A stretch of 64,000 bases of DNA from CAMEON01 sp045577755 (GTDB taxonomy: Bacteria; Bacillota; Clostridia; Oscillospirales; CAG-272), in contig JAZNJA010000090.1 of assembly GCA_045577755.1 (NCBI GenBank), forward strand, positions 3,140 to 67,139, in the 5' to 3' direction. Position 1 is the first letter of the stretch. The number at the start of each line of letters is the position of its first letter. The position numbers and the translations under genes are program-made. Of this stretch, positions 51,301 through 57,584 are shown in pieces. The notes beneath the pieces are model-generated. The model made no database searches, had not been told where the DNA came from, and saw nothing but the letters and a program-made list of their open reading frames with translations.

Positions 51301-54207
51301 GTAGGACTTGCGGATATCCCGATCCACGGTCTCGTACACCACCTCGCCCGTGGCGTCGTCGGTGACGGTGATGACCGCCTCCTTGACGTTACGGAGCAGG
51401 CCTGCCCAAACGTACTGGACGGCGTTGACCGCGCCCTCCTGGTTGGAGATGGAGATGTACTTGCGGTCGGCGGCGATCTTCTTGTCGGCGGGGTTCTGGA
51501 CGAAGTAGTAAGCGCCCATGAAGCTGACGTAGTCCCCTTCCACGCGGCCCACGGGGCGGGTGGCGTAGGCATCGGGCAGGGTCTTGTCCAGAAGGTCGAT
51601 GGAATCGTCCAGCTCATCCTTGTTGGTCTGGAAGAAGTCCAGGTCCATGATGGGGGCCTCGGTCCAGTCGCCGTAGAAGGCGAGGTAGGGAGCGCCCAGA
51701 CTGACGGTGCCCTCGGCGGCGGTGAGGGTCACGAAGCCCTCCACGTACATACCGTTCTCGAAGGACTCGTCCATGTACTTCTTGTCCTCATCGCTGAGGG
51801 TGATGGTGACGGTGAGCTCGGCTACCTTGCCGCCATCCACAGTGACGGTGCTGCCCGACAGGGAGCCGCCCTTGCAGTCGGAGACGACTACCGAGGCACC
51901 GCTCAGGATGTAGCCCTGCTCGGTGACGGTGGTCTCGCCCTGGTTGGTCTTGGTATCGCTGACGCCCTCGGTCATGACGATAGCCGAGACGTCGTAGGTC
52001 AGAGCGGAGGAACCGAAGTTGTTGATGGCGAACTTCAGGGTGTACACGCCGGTGCGGTTGGGATCGTCCCCCAGCTCGATCTTGGACTTATCCATGATCT
52101 CGCCGGTCTTGCGGTCGTAGGTCCGGATGAAGGCCTTGGTGGAGGCGGCGCTGACCAGGTTGGCCAGGCCTGCGCCCTGCTTACGGGGGGAGTAGGGCAG
52201 GCCGTTGGTGTTGTAGACCACGTCGGCGGTGGACATGAGGAGCTGATTAACAAAGGCGGTGACCGCCACGGGGTCGTCGGCCTTGTCGGGGAAGTTCTGC
52301 TTGACGTACTGGCGGAGCAGCGCGGTCACGCCCGACATATTGGGGGTCGCCATGGAGGTACCCGAGATGCGGTCGTAGGACTGACCGGGGACAGCCGACA
52401 GGATGGAGCCGCCATGGGCGGTGATCTCGGGCTTCAGCTGGAGATCGGGGGTGGGGCCCCAGGAGGAGAAGTCGGACATGAAGGGACCCGAGGTCTGGGA
52501 GCGCTTCACCGACAGAACACCCTTGCCGGCGGCGGCCAGCATCTCACCGTCGTCCTGGCGGATGGAGGCCACGGCGATGGTGGTGTCGCCCACGTTCATC
52601 TTGATATCACCCGATACGTTGTTGTAGATGATGATACCCGCCGCGCCCTTCTGCTGGGCCACGTTGGCCTTCTCCTCGAAGGTGGTGGAGCCACGGGCCA
52701 CCAGGGCGATCTTGCCCTTGACGTCAATACCCGTGTAGTCGGCGGAGCGGCCCGCGCCGGGGATGGTGATGAATTCGATCTCCAGCTCGTCCACACCGTC
52801 GGGGAGCAGATCGTCGTAGAAATTCTTCTCCTCGGACACACGGTCGGAGGACTCCAGGAAATAGATGATGGTCTCGCCGTAGAGCAGGTAAGGAGTCTTG
52901 GTACCGCTGATGGACGCCACGGACAGGGCGCCCTTGTAGGTAGAGGGAGAGCCGACGGTAGCCGAGTCGGGGTTGGAGGTCAGGCCCAGGTTACCGTTCT
53001 TCTCGGAAGAATATGTAGAGTTATAGCTGTTGGAGGCGGCGGCCACGATGGAGATACCCGCGGCGCGGATGCGGTCGTACACGCCCGAGATGGCTTCCTT
53101 GTCCATCTCGCGGGAGAAGCCGCAATCGGTACCCAGGGACATATTGATGACGTCCACGCCGATGACCACGCAGTCGTCCAGAGCCGCCAGGATCCAGGCA
53201 GAGCGGGCGGAGGTCTCCACGTCCGAGAAGGTCTTCATGATGCAGAGCTGGGCGTTGGGGGCCACACCCGTGATGGTGTCGTCCTTGCCCGCGATGATGC
53301 CCGCCACGTGGGTACCGTGGTCCGAGGCGATGGGGTAGACGTCGGAGTCCCCGTCGGCGTAGTCGAAGCTGAAGGGCACCTTCTCGTTGATGTACACGTC
53401 GGAGGCGGTCAGGTTCGACTGCATCCCCGAGGCGCGGGTGTCGCTAATGAGGGCGGCGACCTCGTCGAAGGTCAGGCCCAGCTTGCTGCGGTCGGCGGTG
53501 AAGTTATCCAGGGAGAAGGCGGAGTGGTAGTAGTCCAGACCCGTGTCCAGGACCGCCACCACGGTGCCGGTGCCGTCGTACGCAAAGCCCGAGCTGTTGA
53601 AGATACCCGTGGGGTAGACGTTGACGGTGTTCTCCACCAGCTGAGTTCCCTCGGACTTGGTCTCCTCGGGCTTGTAGACCTCACCGATGATGGTGGTGCC
53701 TCGGTCGCCCACGGTCTTGACGAAGGACTCAAAATCCCCCGCCTTGATGAGGATCTCAAAGCCGCTCATGACGTTGGTGTAGCTCTTACCCGTCGCGTAC
53801 TTGAGCTCAGCCTTGTTGAAGTCGGAGAGCAGAGCGTCCTTCTCGGCGGCGATGCGGCCGCGGATGGCGGCGGCCTCGTCGGAGAGGGCGTACTCAGTGA
53901 AGCTCATACCCGAGGAGGCCCCGGGGTACTGCTCCAGAAGGGACTTCTCCTTGACCTCAATGATGACCGAGATCTCGTCGGTCTCCTTGATGGTCTCGGG
54001 AAGCTTGTAGATCACCGAGCTGTCGTAGTAGTTCTCCTTGTTGGTGATGAGATCCTTGTCAAGGAGATGGATCCCGCCCCCGCCCGGAGAGCTGTCGGGG
54101 ATCAGCCAACCGATGACGGCGGCGGCCGCGGACAGGATCATCACGGCGGCCAGTACCACCGTCAGGACGCGGATCGTAGTCTTTTGCTTTGCGGAATTTG
54201 CGAACAT
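45382..54207 (-). CDS. Giant surface subtilisin-like (S8) protease with BspA-type LRR and internal membrane segments
   Basis: The 2,941-residue product starts at ATG 54207, which is preceded by AAGGTAAGGA. An N-terminal hydrophobic segment (RVLTVVLAAVMILSAAAAVI) is followed by an S8 domain: catalytic Asp in VAVLDTGLDYYH (~219), His in SDHGTHVAGIIAG (~299), a PA-type insert, and Ser in GTSMATPNMSGVTALL (~617). Residues ~1380-2160 carry many LRR_5 repeats of the TIGPFAFANLTALKRVVLPS type. A membrane helix at ~2369-2396, an Ala/Pro/Glu/Lys-rich stretch, a second helix at ~2486-2510, then a C-terminal region with an InlB-like VSVRFDAGGGSFAGS block and a GLUG-like GHTISNVTVL block follow. Catalytic residues are all present. 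It is upstream of oppABCDF and probably feeds it with peptides. Confidence 0.88.
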   Translation of the reverse strand: MFANSAKQKTTIRVLTVVLAAVMILSAAAAVIGWLIPDSSPGGGGIHLLDKDLITNKENYYDSSVIYKLPETIKETDEISVIIEVKEKSLLEQYPGASSGMSFTEYALSDEAAAIRGRIAAEKDALLSDFNKAELKYATGKSYTNVMSGFEILIKAGDFESFVKTVGDRGTTIIGEVYKPEETKSEGTQLVENTVNVYPTGIFNSSGFAYDGTGTVVAVLDTGLDYYHSAFSLDNFTADRSKLGLTFDEVAALISDTRASGMQSNLTASDVYINEKVPFSFDYADGDSDVYPIASDHGTHVAGIIAGKDDTITGVAPNAQLCIMKTFSDVETSARSAWILAALDDCVVIGVDVINMSLGTDCGFSREMDKEAISGVYDRIRAAGISIVAAASNSYNSTYSSEKNGNLGLTSNPDSATVGSPSTYKGALSVASISGTKTPYLLYGETIIYFLESSDRVSEEKNFYDDLLPDGVDELEIEFITIPGAGRSADYTGIDVKGKIALVARGSTTFEEKANVAQQKGAAGIIIYNNVSGDIKMNVGDTTIAVASIRQDDGEMLAAAGKGVLSVKRSQTSGPFMSDFSSWGPTPDLQLKPEITAHGGSILSAVPGQSYDRISGTSMATPNMSGVTALLRQYVKQNFPDKADDPVAVTAFVNQLLMSTADVVYNTNGLPYSPRKQGAGLANLVSAASTKAFIRTYDRKTGEIMDKSKIELGDDPNRTGVYTLKFAINNFGSSALTYDVSAIVMTEGVSDTKTNQGETTVTEQGYILSGASVVVSDCKGGSLSGSTVTVDGGKVAELTVTITLSDEDKKYMDESFENGMYVEGFVTLTAAEGTVSLGAPYLAFYGDWTEAPIMDLDFFQTNKDELDDSIDLLDKTLPDAYATRPVGRVEGDYVSFMGAYYFVQNPADKKIAADRKYISISNQEGAVNAVQYVWAGLLRNVKEAVITVTDDATGEVVYETVDRDIRKSYSNGATIFPANIDVKFSAIDRALKNNSSYTVTVKTYMDYDRDGAETNDNLVVNDNDTFTFPVVTDFQAPAVTDCEFYTEYDKSAKKTRLFAKMSVYDNHYAMCMQLGYVALEQDGYMVKAFDKYMTPVYSEENSTTTVIYELTDYVDEIRMNSANGNCITVVTYDYALNQAAYEIPLPDDYTDFYFTESELTLSPNEVYDLKPLVYPATEWPELLEYYSANMDVATVVGDKLVAIAPGVSRIVARDPVTKKTASFTLTVRGEGDEGYVRYDKPVAENFTLTGYRVDKAYYFLSSEERDLGVTGDEMKFVGENYSLSMFPSESVTLRYRLDAYFPEDTKVVFESSNENIVTVDENGAITAVAEGFASIAVKVFMDDQATYFSKSISISVKDPYVTTGPSLTHYFGLGGVVNIPASLSITEIGQYAFSNFDYIPKGPEDEISEDLPETTKIWFIGDDTIEEVIIPEGVKTIGPFAFANLTALKRVVLPSTLERIDQGAFYGCTALKTVEGLGSVKFINQNAFADCALEGSIKLDSVVALADYAFFGNAPLKGVTLSASTQSVGAYAFAGCESLTSVSIPAEKIKLGRYAFSGCKALPTISVNASVVPAGAFDGCAALTSVTLGKDVAVIGEYAFRGTALNAFTVAESNTAFTVQAGKPYLLNKEGNTLILVAPGVKGSFELSDSKVTAIGTGAFSGNKQLTTVTMPQVTVVGAYAFADCSRLETIKLGKLTTIADHSFYRTAIKATPDLSGVAVIGDYAFARSSVESVVIPDGVTVGASAFRECKALKSVKIGNNAGIGDSAFRLDIDSNYEATFYEENDIRFYHYVLTSPLLELTIGENVQIGNSAFYGASKLETVTLGKNAVIGDFAFYNAAELESIDLSAALSVGESAFSGDMLYLFSNSGLTIPVIDGEGMYVYLYYAADLRSVDLSAAASMGESAFAYCKELTSVKLGSSITAIPAQAFFYCEALSDINLRGVESIGTNAFNSTALTAVDLSAAADIGTYAFVYNEGLTAVILNPNGSTLGEGAFSYCNALASAENLNKVTSVGDYAFAYTAITSADLESASYLGTHAFLKEEMTDFTVTLGSALADLGDNPFANCRLEAFKSTETETFNGSEYGTETLTFAISDTVRVIDGHLYRVVPTGLELIAYAGDASVVTVADGTVRIADMAFAGAPVRQVVTPYTLKSVGHKAFYGCEKLSMLSFASYVAPALEEAYDAELFNSKDHIPATGQYSFTNTDGEEIYHDGLGIVPYFMWNAADTPSNVYYGANFVDYVGLYDGDLVIVRPVNGRQYDSFIWGRYFATVVDGAAAADEVTLAAIAAINALPDKVSLADKPLVIAAREAYDRISTIEQRALVTNYSKLEQAEKRIKDLEYLENGDGTETDTEPVENGGFFEGIPASAIALGVLSILFLTAAIVFACLYLSKRKALAAAGANGAVAAPAPGADAAPTEETAAEAPAETPAKSSEEAPAEAPAEAPAVAPVKAKKPKKARKSRPKTNLKSFGKTRAPIHFSLPPAVTLAIVIVLAVAALVFGVLAIVGGMSLWDTPYTGMDEEGYTVSVRFDAGGGSFAGSPNEVYIVDVFNPADYKTDAEGKAQIALIAPDDPIRKDSAFPVSNTGHFLAGWYTERTLRVDENGQPLDEYGQPTAVSGRPQGYTYSGKWDFKTDRLAVDPNGTKGSAENEITLYAAWVPYFNFEFYAAEADGSFSLIETKQLVTIDLPVWNQRTGKLDMKDFPSVEGMTFESAFLDEAMTIPAEGKVSGAVDYATGTVESDGTIRLYTTWMEGTWFRISTPKQFYDNARLGGSYLIEADLDFSNFLWPTVMSTGEFTGSIVGNGHTISNVTVLQGDNSKINGGLFGVLGASSSVTDLRLENITFRVVAGSRMQGTNYGLLAGTVQEGATLQNVTVTGTIEIGKDCYRPNDYNIGLLCGSGKVEGIDMSGITVTVEDPDNNTARVEVNPETGEVTLTFAE

Positions 54208-54275
54208 GTTCCTTACCTTTCTGACGCTTTTCGGCGTATTTTCGACACAAATAAAAAAGTCCATGCGTAAACAGT

Positions 54276-54304
54276 ATTTTATCACATCGAGATGGATAAT
54301 TCAA
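54276..54304 (-). promoter_or_regulatory. Probable promoter of the subtilase-opp transcript
   Basis: TTGAAT (54304-54299) and TAAAAT (54281-54276) with a 17-bp spacer on the minus strand, about 70 bp upstream of the start codon. Confidence 0.65.
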
Positions 54305-54354
54305 GAGCAAATTGTAAACATATATCATTAATAATAAAAAATCCGGAAACCCCC

Positions 54355-54383
54355 TTGATTTTTTCCGAAGTTTGTGGTATGCT
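54355..54383 (+). promoter_or_regulatory. Possible promoter of the redoxin lipoprotein gene
   Basis: TTGATT (54355-54360) and TATGCT (54378-54383) with a 17-bp spacer; the -10 is a weak match (an alternative TATACG overlaps it). Confidence 0.45.
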
Positions 54384-54457
54384 ATACGATGTTGTTCTAT
54401 GCTCCTTTGTAGCCCATCACATACATAGCGAACAAAATCCCTGATAGGAGAAAAAAC

Positions 54458-57292
54458 ATGAAGAATCTGCGCAAGTCCCTCGCCCTCATCCTGGCGTTGC
54501 TCATGCTGCTGGCGTCCTTTGCCGCCTGCAATCCGAACAACGGACCCGATGAGACCACCGGCGAGACCACCCAGCCCAACACCCCCTCCGAGACCAAGCC
54601 CGGCAGCTCCGAGGCCAAGGCCGAGTACTCCATCACGGTCAAATCTGCGGGCGGTCTGGCTCTTTCGGGCGTCAACGTCTATATCTACACCGACGACACC
54701 CTGGAGGATCTGGTCAACTACACCACCACCGATGCCGCGGGTGTGGCCAAGATCACCCTGAAGAAGAGCGACAAGTACGTGGCGGTCCTCTCGGGCATGC
54801 CCGAGGGCTACAAGACCGAGGCCTGCTATCCCCTGTCCGGCACGGCTACCGAGATCGCCCTCACCTCCGCCGTCATCGACAACACCGACCACAGCGGTAA
54901 GTCCTACCAGCTGGGCGACGTCATGCGGGACTTCTCGGTGGTGGACACCGACGGCAACACCCAGAAGCTCTCCGAGCTCCTGAAGACCAAGAAGATGGTG
55001 CTGATCAACTTCTGGTATACCACCTGCTCCTGGTGCGTCAAGGAGTTCCCCTATATGGACGCCGTGTATCAGCAGTTCAAGGACGACATTGAGATCGTAG
55101 CCCTGAACCACTCCACCCTCAGCGGCGACTCTGAGGAGGGCATCAAGAAATTCAAGGATAACTTCTACACCGACTACGTGGGCGAGGGCGCCGAGGGCGG
55201 CCTGTCCTTCCCCATGGCCAAGGATTACACCAACATGGGCCCCGCCTTCAACATCCAGGGCTACCCCACCTCGGTGCTGGTGGACCGCTACGGCGTCATC
55301 TGCATGATCGAGGCGGGCGGCATCGTCAGCGACGCTCCCTTCGTGGCCATGTTCGAGCATTTCACCGCCGAAAGCTACGAGCAGAAGCTCTTCCACAGCC
55401 TGGACGAGCTCATGCCCGCCGAGAAGCCCAACGTCTCCATGCCCTCCTCCGACGAGATCGCGGGGGTCTTCAACCAGGGTGAGATCACCGTCACCTACCG
55501 CCCCGAGACCGAGGACGAGAACGCCGAGATGTACTGGCCCTTCATCATCAAGGAGAAGGACGGCGAAAAGGTCATCGTCCCCGCCAACTCCGGCAAGGAC
55601 GGCAGCTTCTCCATCATGTACGCCGACGTCACCATGAAGGCGGGCGAGGCCCTGGCCTTCGACTACTGGGCATCCAGCGAGCAGGGCGCCGATATCCTCT
55701 ATATGCTGGTGGACGCCAAGGATATCTACCAGATCTCGGGCGAGTCTGACAAGTGGAACACCTGCTTCACCTACGTCGCCCAGAAGGACGGCACCTACGA
55801 GGTGGCCTTCTGCTACTCCAAGGACTCCTCCGACACCGTGGGAGACGATACCGTCTACCTGAAAAACCTCCGCGTGGTCAAGGAAAGTGAGATCAACGTC
55901 CCCACCTACATTCCCCGCTACGCCGCCACCGACCGCGCCGCCGACGGCTTCGGCTACGAGACCTATATCACCCCCGTCTACAACGAGGAGGACGGCTACT
56001 ATCACGTGGGCGACAAGAACGGTCCCCTCCTGCTGGTGGATCTCATGAAGGCCACCCAGTTCAGTAACCTCCCCATCTACACCCACGCCTACAACGGTCA
56101 GATCGAGATCGACGGCGTCAACTACTACGACGCCATCGTCCAGTACTGCAACTACGCCTCCAACTCCGCCATCTACGGCCTCTGCTCGGTCAACGCCGAG
56201 CTGAAGGGTCTTCTGGAGAAGGTAGCCCAGGCCATCGGTCTGGAAAGCGACAATCCCAATCAGTGGCTCCAGATGTGCTCCTACTACGACGCCTACGGCA
56301 CGGGAGGCGTCCACCTGGACGACCCCATCCGCGGTCTGGCGGCCTACTCCGCCTACACCGCCACCGAGGGCGACGACAACCACGTCTACTACGACCGCGT
56401 CATCATGCCCCGAGGCCTGCTCTATAAGTTCGTTCCCGAGCGCTCGGGCGCCTACCGCATCACCTCCCACAGCGACTGGCAGGTGGACGGCTGGATCTTC
56501 AACGCCGACCGCACCGAGTACTACGTCCACGAGGGCGGCGAGCGTATGTACTACGATCCCGTCAACCTCTCCATGGTGGTCTACTTCGAGGCCGGTAAGG
56601 ATTACTACATCGACATCGCCTTCTACGACGTCTACCAGGTGGGCGGCTTCACCTTCAGCGTGGAGTTCCTGGGCGCTTCCTACGACCACTTCACGGTCTG
56701 CGCCCCCGGCTACTTCACCTTCCCCGACGGTGAGATCGTGGACGACGGTATGAGCGACCTGGCCGAGATCCTCTCGGGCGGTATCAAGATCGCCATGGGC
56801 GACGACGGCTACTACCACGAGCTCCGCGCGGACGGCTCCCTGGGCTCGGTCATCTACGCTGACTTCATCGGCCTGACCGCCGTGTTCTCCCACTCCGTGG
56901 AGGAAATGATCGGACGCGGTGCCTTCAACTTCGCCGTCACCGAGTCGGACCAGGAGATCCTCAACTACATGGCTCTCTACGGCGACGGTACCCGCGAGAA
57001 GCTCAAGGAGATCTGGGGCGAGGAGTTCGAGGAGCTGGCTGAGATCTACAAGCTGGACGAGGTGCTGGAGGGCAAGACCCACGGCCGCGGCCAGGATCTC
57101 ACCGCCGACATCACCGCCTACCTGGACAAGAAGATCCCCGCCTCCGAGGATCACCCCGAGCTGGAGGGCTGCGTCCCCGTGGATGCCCGCCTGGCCGAGC
57201 TGCTCCAGACCCTCATGGACAAGTACACCTTCGCCGGTGTGGACTACTCCTGGGCTAAGCTCTGCTACTATTATCAGCACCTGGGTGCTTGA
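54458..57292 (+). CDS. Large lipoprotein with a TlpA-like thioredoxin domain
   Basis: The 944-residue product has a signal peptide ending SFAAC, a Thr/Pro/Glu linker, an Ig/CNA-B-like module (about 50-140, SITVKSAGGLALSGVNVYIY) and a TlpA-like thioredoxin fold (about 150-310). The active site is WYTTCSWCVKEFPYMD with a CSWC pair near residue 190, and NIQGYPTSVLVDRYG supplies the cis-Pro region. The remaining 600 residues have beta-sandwich-like pieces (MKAGEALAFDYWASSEQGAD) and no family I can name. It probably acts in thiol-disulphide exchange on the outside of the membrane, perhaps on surface proteins. No CcdA or other electron donor is adjacent. Confidence 0.82.
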   Translation: MKNLRKSLALILALLMLLASFAACNPNNGPDETTGETTQPNTPSETKPGSSEAKAEYSITVKSAGGLALSGVNVYIYTDDTLEDLVNYTTTDAAGVAKITLKKSDKYVAVLSGMPEGYKTEACYPLSGTATEIALTSAVIDNTDHSGKSYQLGDVMRDFSVVDTDGNTQKLSELLKTKKMVLINFWYTTCSWCVKEFPYMDAVYQQFKDDIEIVALNHSTLSGDSEEGIKKFKDNFYTDYVGEGAEGGLSFPMAKDYTNMGPAFNIQGYPTSVLVDRYGVICMIEAGGIVSDAPFVAMFEHFTAESYEQKLFHSLDELMPAEKPNVSMPSSDEIAGVFNQGEITVTYRPETEDENAEMYWPFIIKEKDGEKVIVPANSGKDGSFSIMYADVTMKAGEALAFDYWASSEQGADILYMLVDAKDIYQISGESDKWNTCFTYVAQKDGTYEVAFCYSKDSSDTVGDDTVYLKNLRVVKESEINVPTYIPRYAATDRAADGFGYETYITPVYNEEDGYYHVGDKNGPLLLVDLMKATQFSNLPIYTHAYNGQIEIDGVNYYDAIVQYCNYASNSAIYGLCSVNAELKGLLEKVAQAIGLESDNPNQWLQMCSYYDAYGTGGVHLDDPIRGLAAYSAYTATEGDDNHVYYDRVIMPRGLLYKFVPERSGAYRITSHSDWQVDGWIFNADRTEYYVHEGGERMYYDPVNLSMVVYFEAGKDYYIDIAFYDVYQVGGFTFSVEFLGASYDHFTVCAPGYFTFPDGEIVDDGMSDLAEILSGGIKIAMGDDGYYHELRADGSLGSVIYADFIGLTAVFSHSVEEMIGRGAFNFAVTESDQEILNYMALYGDGTREKLKEIWGEEFEELAEIYKLDEVLEGKTHGRGQDLTADITAYLDKKIPASEDHPELEGCVPVDARLAELLQTLMDKYTFAGVDYSWAKLCYYYQHLGA

Positions 57293-57338
57293 TTTTTAAA
57301 TCTCTCGTTTAGAATCAAACGATCTGTTAATAAAATTC

Positions 57339-57376
57339 AGGACCCCTACGGACGCTGTGCCCGTAGGGGTCCTTTC
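57339..57376 (+). terminator. Terminator after the redoxin lipoprotein gene
   Basis: A 13-bp perfect stem AGGACCCCTACGG / CCGTAGGGGTCCT (57339-57351, 57361-57373) followed by TTTCG. Confidence 0.85.
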
Positions 57377-57499
57377 GATTCCCGGCCCCGTTTCTCGCGG
57401 GCCCCGCCCGAAAGGGCCGGGATCCTCCCCCGCGGCCACGGTTCAGAGGCGAGATCTCCGTTCCTCCGCGCGCCAAATAAAAAACGCACGCGCAAGGTA

Positions 57500-57528
57500 T
57501 TGACGGAATCCTTTTTTTATGATACAAT
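57500..57528 (+). promoter_or_regulatory. Promoter of the GH38 gene
   Basis: TTGACG (57500-57505) and TACAAT (57523-57528) with a 17-bp spacer; the start codon follows 57 bp later. The interval 57293-57584 holds only this and the terminator. Confidence 0.75.
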
Positions 57529-57584
57529 AGAAGCAGATCGGGGGCTCAGTCCCCCGTGATGCCCCCCTGAAAGGAGCCGGTATC

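Noticed and set aside
48835..54270. A 1,811-residue plus-strand open frame opposite the subtilase gene
   Set aside because: It is the mirror of a GC-rich coding strand: Gly/Val/Asp/His-rich, with no start site context and no recognisable domain, while the minus strand encodes a clear S8 protease with all catalytic residues.
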